DNA of 64,000 nucleotides from an uncultured Desulfuromonas sp. (GTDB lineage: Bacteria; Desulfobacterota; Desulfuromonadia; Desulfuromonadales; Desulfuromonadaceae). Numbering within the stretch: position 1 is the stretch's first letter; each line of letters begins with the position of its first letter. The stretch spans positions 1,312,001 through 1,376,000 of the forward strand of contig NZ_OY781461.1 in NCBI RefSeq assembly GCF_963676955.1, read 5' to 3'. Of this stretch, positions 42,920 through 51,628 are shown one piece after another. The notes beneath the pieces were generated by a model. That model searched no databases. It saw only the letters and a list, made by a program, of their open reading frames with translations, and was not told where the DNA came from. Made by a program: the position numbers and the translations under genes.

Positions 42920-44025
42920 GGTAGATTCAATTTCAAAGCGCACCACTTAAGCTAAGAACAGAACATGACAGGGCTTCTGGTATTCTAAAAAGCGTGACCA
43001 AATCAGAGCCAGAAAGGATCCTGTCATGTCCTACACCCATCTTAGCGAACACGAACGTTATGTCATCAGTCATTTGCAATATTCGTTCAGCATACGTGAA
43101 ATTGCTCGACGATTAGGCCGAAACCACAGCACGATAAGTCGCGAAATCAAACGGGCTAAAGCGAGACATCCATGGACAATCTACTATTGCGATTGGACGC
43201 AACCGCTGGCACTCGAACGCCGCCACAAGCCCCGTCATTTTCGTCGACAGAACAATTCACGACTGGTTTCCTATGTTGAGTCGAAACTTAAGCTTGAATG
43301 GTCACCGGAAGAAATAGCAAATAGAATCCGCATGGATTATCCCACTGACGATACGATGCGGATTAGTCATGAAACCATCTATCGCTGGATTTATCTTGAG
43401 GGCAGTGTTGGTGGCGTTCTTTATCAACGCTTGCGCCGAAAACATAAAAAACGGCGAAAACAGCGCCGGTATGGTGCTGGATATCGCTTTAGAGTAGATC
43501 GCATAAGCATTGATCAGCGTCCAGGAATCGTTGCAAATCGCAGCCGGTTTGGTGACTGGGAAGGTGATACGGTCCAAGGAAAACCAGGAAGTGGCTGCAT
43601 AGCAACCATGGTTGAGCGCAAGAGTCGCTACCTCGTTGCAGTTAAACTTGACAACAAGAAAGCCGCCACATTGACACAGCGATGCGTTAAAGCATTTGGC
43701 CCTATCCCCCGCAGGATGCGCCAATCCTTGACGTTGGATAACGGTTCTGAATTTGCAAACTTCAAAGAGCTTGAGAAAAAGACAAGATTGAGCATTTACT
43801 TTGCTGATCCGTATGCCGCATGGCAACGCGGTGCGAATGAAAATACCAACGGCCTGTTGAGACAATATTTTCCAAAAGGAATAGATTTTCGCAAAACAGA
43901 TGAAATCGCAGTCACTGAGGCCGTAAGAAAGTTAAATAATCGACCACGCAAATGCCTTGGATACCGAACGCCTAATGAAGTGTTCTGGTCGGCGGCACGT
44001 GGTGCACTTGCAATTTGAATTCACC
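42920..44025 (+). mobile_element. IS30-family insertion sequence, copy 2
   Basis: 1106 bp, the same boundaries as copy 1. A 3-bp target duplication GGG flanks it (42917-42919 and 44026-44028). It is inserted in the IS200-family transposase gene. It lies 8.4 kb from copy 1 in the same orientation. Confidence 0.93.
43026..44018 (+). CDS. IS30-family transposase, copy 2
   Basis: 330 residues, identical in protein sequence to copy 1, with intact helix-turn-helix and DDE motifs (GDWEGDTV, LDNGSEF, NENTNGLLRQY). The upstream GAAAGGA is also identical. It is presumably active. Confidence 0.95.
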   Translation: MSYTHLSEHERYVISHLQYSFSIREIARRLGRNHSTISREIKRAKARHPWTIYYCDWTQPLALERRHKPRHFRRQNNSRLVSYVESKLKLEWSPEEIANRIRMDYPTDDTMRISHETIYRWIYLEGSVGGVLYQRLRRKHKKRRKQRRYGAGYRFRVDRISIDQRPGIVANRSRFGDWEGDTVQGKPGSGCIATMVERKSRYLVAVKLDNKKAATLTQRCVKAFGPIPRRMRQSLTLDNGSEFANFKELEKKTRLSIYFADPYAAWQRGANENTNGLLRQYFPKGIDFRKTDEIAVTEAVRKLNNRPRKCLGYRTPNEVFWSAARGALAI

Positions 44026-44398
44026 GGGCATTTGTGTAACGACCATATTCATATATATTGCAATCCCGCCGAAATATGCGGTTGCTCAGGTTGTCGGATA
44101 TATAGAAGGGAAAAGCGCCATTCATATAGCACGCAGAGATGGAAAGCGAAGCCGGAATTTTGCCGGCTAACACTTTTTGCAAGGGGTTATTTTGCCTCCA
44201 CCATAGTCAGAGATGAAGAAGTGATCCGTAACTATATTTGAAGTCAGGAAGAAGTTGATCGCAGAATGGATAAGCTGAAACTGCTCAGCTAGTTGCCTTC
44301 AGGCGGCCCAAGGTTTAAACCAACCGCTTTGAGCGGTTCACAAATAAAGCCCCCGGCTTGGCCGGGAAATACTTACTGAGGTACGAAAGAGGAGGACT

Positions 44399-45760
44399 CT
44401 ATAGGTTGTATTCTTTAATCTTGTAATGAAGGGAGCGTAAGCTGATCTTAAGTTGTTTTGCCGCAAGAGTTCTGTTGCCATTATTTTTAAGCAACGCTTC
44501 CTGGATGTAGGAAGATTCCATCTGGGATATAGCTTTTTTTAAAGATAATTCATGGGCGCTAGAGAAAAAAGGTGACCTACTATAAAGAATGTCAGGAGGG
44601 AGGTCCTCGACTTTAACGATAAGGGATGTGCAAAAAATCATCACTTTTTCCAGAATATTTTGTAGCTCGCGCACATTGCCGGGCCATGAGTAATCCTGCA
44701 ATGCTTCCAAAGCGTCAGGAGATAGTTGCGGGACCGAACGACCTTCTCTTAAAGAAATTTTTTTCAAAAAATGCACGCAGAGAAGGGCAATGTCGTCTTT
44801 GCGTGATCTTAGCGTTGGTACGGTTAACTCTACGACAGCAAGGCGATAATAAAGATCTTCACGGAATAGGGATGATTGGATAGCTTGTTTAAGATTCTTG
44901 GCCGTAGCGGAAATAATTCTCACGTCGATTTTTCTGGGACGTGTGTTTCCAATCGGTCGTATTTCTTTTTCTTGAAGGGCACGGAGTAACTTTGGTTGAA
45001 AATCAAGGGGGAGTTCACCAATTTCGTCTAGGAAAAGCGTTCCTCCATCAGCGGCACAAAAGAGACCCTCATGATAGTCTGTTGCGCCAGTAAATGCACC
45101 TTTTCGGTGCCCAAAGAGTTCACTTTCTACCAATTGAGGAGAGATCGCACTGCAGTTGATTGCAATAAATGGTTTGTGGCGACGAGGACTATGGTCATGA
45201 AGAGCTCTGGCAATGAGCTCTTTTCCAGTTCCGGTTTCACCATGGATCAAGACTGGAGAAGAAACTTTAGCTAATGCTTTCACTTGATGAAGTAGCTGCT
45301 TGATCGCCGGACTCTCTCCAATGATACACTGCTGGTCACCCCTCTTTTGTAGCTTCTGACGTAATGATGTGTTTTCTTGCTGCAAGCGCAACCGCTCTAA
45401 TGCTTTTTTTAGGGTAAGAATAATTTCATCGGGGCGAAAAGGTTTCGAAATGTAGTCATAGGCGCCATTCTTCATGCAGGTTAAAGCCGTCTCCAGCGAG
45501 CCATATGCGCTCATCATGATAACGGTTAAATCTGGATATTGGGGAAGAGCCTTCTTAAGGAAACCTATGCCATCAAGTTCTGGCATGCGAATGTCACACA
45601 GGACTAAATCATAATGATTGTCTGCAATTTTCTCGAGCCCCAGCTTGCCATCTTCGGCTTCGTCGACGATATAATCTTCTTCCTCAAGAATGGTGTGGAG
45701 AAGATGACGCATGGCGGGTTCATCGTCAATAATCAGAACTGAGCAAGAGGTGTTCATCAT
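44399..45760 (-). CDS. Sigma-54-dependent response regulator (NtrC/PilR type)
   Basis: 453 residues from the ATG at 45760, which overlaps the kinase stop (TGATG). Receiver domain 1-120: acidic pair in IIDDEP, phospho-acceptor Asp in LVLCDIRMPELDG, Lys in YISKPF. AAA+ domain about 145-370: Walker A GETGTGKE, sigma-54 contact loop GAFTGA, Walker B LFLDEIGE, second region of homology RFREDLYYRL-like SSLFREDLYYRLAV. The C-terminal Fis-type helix-turn-helix is GNRTLAAKQLKISLRSLHYKI. It activates RpoN promoters when phosphorylated by its partner kinase. Location beside the pilus operon suggests a PilR-like role. The RpoN-like promoter at 4935 is another possible target. Confidence 0.93.
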   Translation of the reverse strand: MMNTSCSVLIIDDEPAMRHLLHTILEEEDYIVDEAEDGKLGLEKIADNHYDLVLCDIRMPELDGIGFLKKALPQYPDLTVIMMSAYGSLETALTCMKNGAYDYISKPFRPDEIILTLKKALERLRLQQENTSLRQKLQKRGDQQCIIGESPAIKQLLHQVKALAKVSSPVLIHGETGTGKELIARALHDHSPRRHKPFIAINCSAISPQLVESELFGHRKGAFTGATDYHEGLFCAADGGTLFLDEIGELPLDFQPKLLRALQEKEIRPIGNTRPRKIDVRIISATAKNLKQAIQSSLFREDLYYRLAVVELTVPTLRSRKDDIALLCVHFLKKISLREGRSVPQLSPDALEALQDYSWPGNVRELQNILEKVMIFCTSLIVKVEDLPPDILYSRSPFFSSAHELSLKKAISQMESSYIQEALLKNNGNRTLAAKQLKISLRSLHYKIKEYNL

Positions 45761-47250
45761 CAATCTCCGAAAACCCTAGGGAGTATCAGTTCAAAACAAC
45801 TGCCTTTACCTGGTGTTGAAGAGGCTTGGAGTTGTCCGTTGGCATCGTGAATCAGTTGGTAGCAGACGTAGAGGCCAAGACCGCGTCCTTTGCCCGGTTC
45901 TTTAGTGGTATAAAATGGATCAAAGATGGTTTCAAGCTGTTGTGCCGCTATGCCGTGGCCATCATCTTCAACTTTGATTGTCACTGTTGTGGCATTTTCT
46001 GTCGCACTTACTGTAATGATGCCTTGGGGTGCTGTTGCGTCCCGGGCATTGAGAATAAGATTGACCAAAACCTGTTGTAATTTTAGAGGGGATATGGAAA
46101 CCCGACTCAATTGATCCAACCCGTCCATCTTCAACTGTCGTTTTTTGAGGGCTCCCTGCTGCAATAACATGTTGCAGGTGTGGTTAAGGACATCGGAAAC
46201 GACACAGTCTACCAGGGGTGAATCGTTGTCAGGTGCCGCAAAATCAAGCAAATCCTTGATGAGTTGATCCATTCTCTGTGCTTCAGTCAAACTGCGATCG
46301 ATCAAATCAAGATTTTTAGGTTCCTTGCAGCGATGTTTGAGTACCTCAAGATAGCCGATGGAGGCACTGAGTGGGTTGCCAAGTTCATGGGCAATACCCG
46401 AAGTCAGGTTGCCGATAGAGGAAATGCGTTCAGAGTGTGCCAAATGTTGCCGCGCTTGTTTCAGTTTCTCATGGGTGTCCAGAAGTTGGCGATACTGATG
46501 GCGCTGTTCTTCAAGGCTGCTTTGAAGACTGTCAACCATTGTGTTGAACGCCAAGCCGAGTTCCGTAATTTCAAGTGGACCTGATTCCGGAACACGTTTG
46601 TGGAGTTCTCCTTCACTTATTTGGCGAGCTCTATATGTTAACAGTGTTATTGGTCTAATAAATGTCGGCGTCAGTAGTGCAATCGCTGAACTAATGAGGA
46701 TGAGGCCATAGCCAAGACTCAAAAAAAACGCAAGTTTAGACAGTTTGAGCAACTGGTAAAATATTTCGCTCAAAGGAAAGCAAAATTGTAAAGCGTAATT
46801 GCCTCGCGAATGGCGGATGGTCGTTGTAATCTCGACATAGAGATCAGAGGAAGAAAATGTTCCCATCAGTCCTCTTGTGATTGAAAAGTTCAGAAACACT
46901 TGGGGGGATTGGCCTAGAAGTGCATAACGAACCCATGCTTTGCGTTGCTCCGTTTGTGGGAAGAATGTCGACATGGCAATCGGCATCATCTGTTGGTCGA
47001 CCAGGCGCCAGTGAAGAAGGTTATGCTGCCGGGCATAGTGCTCGACCACCTGGACCATTTCCAGTTCCGGTAAACGCTCCACAGCCAAGCTCAATGCCGT
47101 GGAGTGGTCCGTGTGCAGTTTGATGGCCTGCTCAAGCAAGCGTGTTTCCGTGAGGCGCAACAGCAGAAAGGTCATGAACAGTAATGCTGCGCCGATCAGC
47201 AAGCCGCTGGAAAGAATTATTTCCGTGCGTAAGCCAAGCACACGTTTCAT
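45760..47250 (-). CDS. Membrane sensor histidine kinase partnering the NtrC-type regulator
   Basis: 496 residues. Transmembrane helix 1 (about 12-32) and helix 2 (about 177-200) enclose a periplasmic sensor of 140 residues without a recognised fold. HAMP (about 200-255) is followed by the HisKA box SGIAHELGNPLSASIGYLE with phospho-His, then HATPase with N (LNARDA), G1 (EDDGHGIA) and G2 (GRGLGLYV) boxes. The stop overlaps the regulator start, so the pair is translated together. Its start overlaps the stop of radC by ATGA. The stimulus is unknown. Confidence 0.93.
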   Translation of the reverse strand: MKRVLGLRTEIILSSGLLIGAALLFMTFLLLRLTETRLLEQAIKLHTDHSTALSLAVERLPELEMVQVVEHYARQHNLLHWRLVDQQMMPIAMSTFFPQTEQRKAWVRYALLGQSPQVFLNFSITRGLMGTFSSSDLYVEITTTIRHSRGNYALQFCFPLSEIFYQLLKLSKLAFFLSLGYGLILISSAIALLTPTFIRPITLLTYRARQISEGELHKRVPESGPLEITELGLAFNTMVDSLQSSLEEQRHQYRQLLDTHEKLKQARQHLAHSERISSIGNLTSGIAHELGNPLSASIGYLEVLKHRCKEPKNLDLIDRSLTEAQRMDQLIKDLLDFAAPDNDSPLVDCVVSDVLNHTCNMLLQQGALKKRQLKMDGLDQLSRVSISPLKLQQVLVNLILNARDATAPQGIITVSATENATTVTIKVEDDGHGIAAQQLETIFDPFYTTKEPGKGRGLGLYVCYQLIHDANGQLQASSTPGKGSCFELILPRVFGD

Positions 47251-47948
47251 GATGCCTCCATCAATCCCTGTTCACAAAGACTGGTGTAGCTGTCATGGCC
47301 GATAATGATGTGATCAAGCACGCGCACACCAAGCAAATCTCCAGCCTCTTTAAGGCGACGGGTGATGGCAATATCCTCGCGGCTCGGTGTCGGATCGCCG
47401 GAGGGATGGTTATGGACAAACAGAACGGCAGCCGCCGATTCACGCACCACAGCCGTAAACACTTCACGCGGGTGAACGATGCTGGCGGTCAAGCTGCCCT
47501 CAGAGATACGCACGTCTTTGAGTAGACGGTTTTTGGCGTCGAGCAGCAGGACAACAAAAACCTCTTTGTTGTAGCGCAAGAAGCGATTGCGGTAACGTTG
47601 AAAAACCGTCTCGGCATGGGTGAAAGAGCCGCCCGGCATCAGGGCACAATCGCTCAGTCGGCGGGCTAACTCAAACACGGCTTGTAACTCCGCTGATTTG
47701 GCCGGACCAATGCCGTTGATGGTGCAGAGTTCGTTGGTGGTTGCTCGCGCCAATTGGGGTAAGCTGTCAAATTGCTTGAGCAGGCTGCGCGCCTGATCGA
47801 CGGCACTGGTGCCGCTGGCCGCGTCTCCGGTGCGTAAAATCAGCGCCAGCAGTTCTGCGTCGCTGAGCGCTTCACTGCCGCGCTGCAGGAGCTTTTCGCG
47901 AGGCCGATCTCCTTCCGGCCAGTCTTTGATGCGCCGCAATTCCGCCAT
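47247..47948 (-). CDS. radC: RadC-family JAB-domain protein
   Basis: 233 residues. The N-terminal UPF0758 domain has helix-hairpin-helix-like INGIGPAKSAELQAVFELARR (about 85-105). The C-terminal JAB/MPN domain has the JAMM zinc motif: Glu in VFVVLLLDAKN region and HNHPSGDPTPSREDI. It was named for DNA repair, but its biochemical activity remains unsettled. ATGA overlap with the downstream kinase gene shows co-transcription, an uncommon pairing. Confidence 0.92.
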   Translation of the reverse strand: MAELRRIKDWPEGDRPREKLLQRGSEALSDAELLALILRTGDAASGTSAVDQARSLLKQFDSLPQLARATTNELCTINGIGPAKSAELQAVFELARRLSDCALMPGGSFTHAETVFQRYRNRFLRYNKEVFVVLLLDAKNRLLKDVRISEGSLTASIVHPREVFTAVVRESAAAVLFVHNHPSGDPTPSREDIAITRRLKEAGDLLGVRVLDHIIIGHDSYTSLCEQGLMEAS

Positions 47949-47954
47949 ACCGGC

Positions 47955-48560
47955 TCACGAATACATTTTAAGCTGGGCGTAGAGGATAAAACCCATCAGG
48001 GCGACAGCCAGCCAGCACGAGATAATATCGGTACTTTTGCGCGGTGGTTCCTGAGCCATTTGCGCGGTCTCCTCGCTGACGGTTTCTGCCGGGACATAAG
48101 AGAGCAGTTGTGACACCATCAGAGGAAACTTTGAATAGGCGTTGGAAATAATCAGAAAATCGTCACCGGCACACAGGGTGACAAAAGCCCGTTTTTTAAC
48201 CTGAATGGTTTCCACTGAGGTGATTTCAGCGATTTTAAGAATTTTACGGCGGAGAAATTTGCGTGTTTCAATCTGGTCTTTGCCGATAGTGGTGCGGCGA
48301 AACAGGCACTCTATAAACAAAACAATTACCGGCAAGATCATAAAACCGAGGATGGCGATCTTGGCGACGGGCTCTTTCAGGACAATGCAACTGACCAGTA
48401 ACGCCACAATTTCTAGTGCCAGGAGACCCAAAGGGAATAAAAACGCCTTGCGAATCCGAAATGTCATAATATGCTCCAGCAGATACAAAAAGAGAAGTGC
48501 CGTCAGAATGAATGAGACACGTCCAACATAAACAGGGATACGATCAATGTCAATTTTCAG
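47955..48560 (-). CDS. Membrane protein of unknown function, start codon uncertain
   Basis: About 200 residues. The frame is open far upstream into radA, which is not credible, so the start must lie after 48586. There is no ATG before the first transmembrane segment. A CTG at 48560 (leading to KIDIDRIPVYVGR) would include it. The first ATG (48467) would delete it. Predicted spans: FILTALLFLYLL, FPLGLLALEIVALLVSCIVL, IAILGFMILPVIVLFIECLF and a C-terminal IISCWLAVALMGFILYA, with a PH-like cytoplasmic domain between (TTIGKDQIETRKFLRRKILKIAEI). It lies between radA and radC in one minus-strand operon. Confidence 0.6.
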   Translation of the reverse strand: MKIDIDRIPVYVGRVSFILTALLFLYLLEHIMTFRIRKAFLFPLGLLALEIVALLVSCIVLKEPVAKIAILGFMILPVIVLFIECLFRRTTIGKDQIETRKFLRRKILKIAEITSVETIQVKKRAFVTLCAGDDFLIISNAYSKFPLMVSQLLSYVPAETVSEETAQMAQEPPRKSTDIISCWLAVALMGFILYAQLKMYS

Positions 48561-48585
48561 ATCGCTCGCAGGGGCCAGGACGCCC

Positions 48586-49953
48586 CTAATGGTCAAACAG
48601 CTGGTCCAGGGCTTCCTGAGCGGTACCAACCGGGCACAATGTAATCCCGGGTGGCGCCTCAAGGTTTTTGCTGTTACTTGTCGGTAACAGGCAACGCTCA
48701 AAACCGAGGCGTGTCGCTTCTTTGATCCGCAGTTCCGGTTGCGAAACGGCGCGAATTTCCCCGGCCAGACCGATTTCACCAAACACCACCGTACGCCGCG
48801 GTACGCTCTTATTGAGATGGCTGGAGGCCAGCGCGGCGAGGATGGCCAGGTCAGCCGCCGGTTCGTCGATTTTTACGCCACCGGCCACGTTGACGAAAAT
48901 GTCGTGGCTGAGCAGCGACATGCCGACCTTCTTCTCCAGTACCGCCACCAGCAGGGAAACCCGGTTGTGGTCAATGCCCATGGCGGTGCGGCGTGCCGTG
49001 CCGTAGGGAGCGCTGGACACCAGTGCCTGCAGTTCAACCAGGATCGGTCGGCTGCCTTCCACCGATGGAATGACCACGCTGCCCGGTGCATCTTCCGGGC
49101 GCTCGGCGAGAAAGATCTCCGACGGATTTTTGACCTCGCGCAGGCCGCGGTCGCTCATCTGGAAGACGCCGATCTCGTTGGTCGAGCCGAAGCGGTTCTT
49201 GACCGCCCGCAGGATGCGATAGGGGTGCCCTGGATCGCCTTCAAAATAGAGCACCGTGTCCACCATGTGTTCGAGAACGCGCGGTCCGGCAATGCTGCCG
49301 TCCTTGGTAACGTGGCCGACGATAAAGGTGGGCAGGTTGCTGTTCTTGGCTTGTTGCATCAGCTGTCCGGCACATTCACGCACCTGACTGACGCTACCGG
49401 GGGCCGACTCGATCTGGGTGGTGAACATGGTCTGGATCGAATCAATAATGAGAAAGTCGGGTTGCACGTCGCGCACTTTATCGAGGATGGTTTCCAGGGC
49501 GGTCTCCGCCAGCAGGAACAGATGTTTAGGCTCAACGCCAAGGCGTTCGGCGCGCAGCTTGACCTGCAGACAGGATTCCTCACCGGTGACATACAGCGTT
49601 TTGCCGCTGCGTGACAACTGGTCCACCGCCTGCAGCAGCAGGGTGGATTTGCCGATGCCGGGGTCGCCTCCTATCAGGGTAAAAGAACCGGCGACAATGC
49701 CTCCGCCCAGAACCCGGTCCAGTTCGGAAATGCCGCATTGCTTGCGCGGTTCATCCTGAGAGGCAATCTCCTCAAGGCGCAGGGCTTTAGCCTGTGACTC
49801 CCCAAGGCGATGGGCTTTTCCCTTGGTCGAAGGAACGGTTTCTTCCACCAGGGTGTTCCACTGTTGGCAATCCGGGCACTTGCCCATCCATTTGGGGCTC
49901 TGGTAGCCGCAGTTACTGCAGGTGTAAATACTTTTTGTTTTGCGTTGCGCCAT
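48586..49953 (-). CDS. radA: DNA repair protein RadA
   Basis: 455 residues. The N-terminal zinc finger CSNCGYQSPKWMGKCPDC (12-29) precedes a RecA-like ATPase with Walker A GGDPGIGKST and the RadA-specific KNRFGSTNE motif, and a C-terminal Lon-protease-like domain (NVAGGVKIDEPAADLAILAAL). RadA is a branch-migration helicase in recombination. Length and motifs are complete. The upstream (plus-strand) side is a 268-nt region shared with the divergent glcD promoter. Confidence 0.97.
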   Translation of the reverse strand: MAQRKTKSIYTCSNCGYQSPKWMGKCPDCQQWNTLVEETVPSTKGKAHRLGESQAKALRLEEIASQDEPRKQCGISELDRVLGGGIVAGSFTLIGGDPGIGKSTLLLQAVDQLSRSGKTLYVTGEESCLQVKLRAERLGVEPKHLFLLAETALETILDKVRDVQPDFLIIDSIQTMFTTQIESAPGSVSQVRECAGQLMQQAKNSNLPTFIVGHVTKDGSIAGPRVLEHMVDTVLYFEGDPGHPYRILRAVKNRFGSTNEIGVFQMSDRGLREVKNPSEIFLAERPEDAPGSVVIPSVEGSRPILVELQALVSSAPYGTARRTAMGIDHNRVSLLVAVLEKKVGMSLLSHDIFVNVAGGVKIDEPAADLAILAALASSHLNKSVPRRTVVFGEIGLAGEIRAVSQPELRIKEATRLGFERCLLPTSNSKNLEAPPGITLCPVGTAQEALDQLFDH

Positions 49954-50070
49954 AGACTTCTATTGATTGGAATTGAAATGAAACGAGGATTTTTGGTAAC
50001 GCTATCCTGTTGATTAGACACTATTTTGTGCACCTTGTCGTGTCTTTTTTAGCCGAATTTTGCCGGGGGT

Positions 50071-50098
50071 TTTATCTTGACGGCAAAGCGCGTATAAT
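50071..50098 (+). promoter_or_regulatory. Candidate promoter of glcD-glcF
   Basis: A perfect TATAAT (50093-50098) with a weak TTTATC 16 nt upstream. It leaves a leader of about 115 nt. No operator was recognised. Confidence 0.5.
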
Positions 50099-50221
50099 TT
50101 AGCGCTTGCAGCGTAACCCCATCTTCCTTAAGATAGAAAAGATGACTTAAAAGGTTTTATTTGTTTTTAAAAATAAGTCTGCGCTGAATGAACCCCTTAT
50201 GCAACGAAAAGAGATCCCATT

Positions 50222-51628
50222 ATGTTAGCTCCCCGCGTCGTTCGCCTTCTTGAAGATATTGTCGGTGCTGAGTATGTGACCACCGACGCCACGGATATGC
50301 TGTGCTATTCCTACGATGCCACCCAGCAGACCTTCCTGCCCGATGCGGTGGTGTTTCCGGAAAACACCGAACAGGTCGGTCTGGTCATGAAAATGGCCAA
50401 TGTCGAAAATGTCCCGGTTTTCCCGCGTGGTGCCGGCAGTGGTTTTACCGGGGGCAGCTTGCCCATCGCCGGCGGCATTGTCTTGGTCACCAGCCGTATG
50501 GATCAGATTCTTGAAATCGACGAAGACAATCTTGTCGCCACGGTCGAGCCGGGCGTGGTCACCGAACAGTTCCAACAGGCCGTGGAAAAGGTCGGTTTGT
50601 TCTATCCGCCCGATCCGGCATCGTTGAAGTTCAGCACCCTGGGCGGCAATGCTGCCGAATGTGCCGGTGGCCCGCGCTGCGTCAAATACGGCGTGACCAA
50701 GGATTACATCCTCGGCCTCGAAGTGGTGACGCCGCAGGGCGATATCATCCGTACCGGAGGCCCGACTATGAAGGGTGTGGTCGGCTACGATCTGACCAAA
50801 CTGATGGTCGGCTGTGAAGGCACCTTGGGCATCATCACCAAGCTGATTATCAAGTTGTTGCCGCTGCCCGAAGCCAAGAAAACCATGCTGATCATGTTTG
50901 ATTCCATTGATGGCGCGGCCCAGGCGGTCTCGGCAATTATCCGCGGCAAGATTATCCCCACCACCCTGGAGTTCATGGATGCGGAGACGATCGAATGCGT
51001 GCGCAAAGCCACGGATCTCGACCTGCCCAAAGAGGCCCAGGCGGTGCTGATTGTCGAAGTGGATGGCGACAAGGAAATGATCGACAGTCAGGCTGAAAAG
51101 ATTCTCAAGATTGTTCAGCCTCTGGGCATTGTCAATACGCGCGTGGCCACGACTCCGGCCGAGAGTGAAGACATCTGGAAGGTGCGCCGCTCGGTGTCGG
51201 CCAGCCTGCGTAACGTGAACCCCGACAAGTTCAACGAGGATATCTGCGTGCCGCGCAGCCGTGTGCCGGATATGATCCGCAAGGTCAACGCCATTTCCGA
51301 ACACTACCAGATTCCCATCGTTAACTTTGGTCATGCCGGTGACGGCAACATCCACGTCAACATCATGATCGACAGCAAGCAGCCCGGCCAGTCGGAAAAA
51401 GCCGAGCAGGCCATCAAGGAGGTGTTTGCCGGTGCGCTGGAATTGGGCGGCACCATGAGCGGCGAGCACGGCGTCGGCAATACCAAGGCACCCTATATCC
51501 CCATGGAATTGGATCCGGCAGCTGTGGCTTACATGAAGACCATCAAGCAGGCGCTTGATCCGAAAAATGTGTTGAATCCGGGCAAGATCCTGCTGGAAGA
51601 CGCGCCCGTGGAGGCGCAGGCAAACTGA
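50222..51628 (+). CDS. glcD: FAD-linked glycolate/D-lactate oxidase subunit
   Basis: 468 residues of the VAO/FAD_binding_4 family. The FAD-binding N-half contains VFPRGAGSGFTGGSLPI and EPGVVTEQFQQAVE, with FSTLGGNAAECAGGPRCVKYG. The C-terminal FAD-oxidase domain contains NFGHAGDGNIHVNIM and GEHGVGNTKA with the conserved His residues. It oxidises a 2-hydroxyacid (glycolate or D-lactate) and passes electrons to the Fe-S subunit encoded next. The stop overlaps the glcF start (TGATG). Substrate preference cannot be told from sequence. Confidence 0.92.
   Translation: MLAPRVVRLLEDIVGAEYVTTDATDMLCYSYDATQQTFLPDAVVFPENTEQVGLVMKMANVENVPVFPRGAGSGFTGGSLPIAGGIVLVTSRMDQILEIDEDNLVATVEPGVVTEQFQQAVEKVGLFYPPDPASLKFSTLGGNAAECAGGPRCVKYGVTKDYILGLEVVTPQGDIIRTGGPTMKGVVGYDLTKLMVGCEGTLGIITKLIIKLLPLPEAKKTMLIMFDSIDGAAQAVSAIIRGKIIPTTLEFMDAETIECVRKATDLDLPKEAQAVLIVEVDGDKEMIDSQAEKILKIVQPLGIVNTRVATTPAESEDIWKVRRSVSASLRNVNPDKFNEDICVPRSRVPDMIRKVNAISEHYQIPIVNFGHAGDGNIHVNIMIDSKQPGQSEKAEQAIKEVFAGALELGGTMSGEHGVGNTKAPYIPMELDPAAVAYMKTIKQALDPKNVLNPGKILLEDAPVEAQAN

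Larger units (their letters stand above)
42755..44292 (+). pseudogene. Decayed IS200/IS605-family TnpA, split by IS30 copy 2
   Basis: Before the IS30 element: MNSIRSLCPSV, an in-frame TAG at codon 12, then GCKYYIVWIPKCRRKILY and RESLILEG. After it, using one copy of the GGG duplication, the frame continues GHLCNDHIHI, the HUH nickase motif of Y1 transposases. Frame shifts then lead to IPPKYAVAQVVGYIEGKSAI and to LFARGYFASTIVRDEEV. A TGA precedes SQEEVDRRMDKLKLLS. At least two stops, two frameshifts and the insertion make it inactive. The reading restores the family pattern well. Confidence 0.85.

Noticed and set aside
33402-44025. Composite transposon formed by the two IS30 copies
   Set aside because: Each copy has its own distinct 3-bp target duplication, showing independent insertions. 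The outer flanks do not share a duplication.
43957-44241. 94-codon frame at the right end of IS30 copy 2
   Set aside because: It joins the end of the IS30 element to the interior of the IS200 relic in one frame. It is explained by the interrupted TnpA pseudogene.
50225-51469. Long minus-strand open frame opposite glcD
   Set aside because: Shadow of glcD. His/Asp-rich low-quality protein with no ribosome site. The same reasoning applies to 60530-62017 opposite cysS and 51529-52584 opposite glcF.
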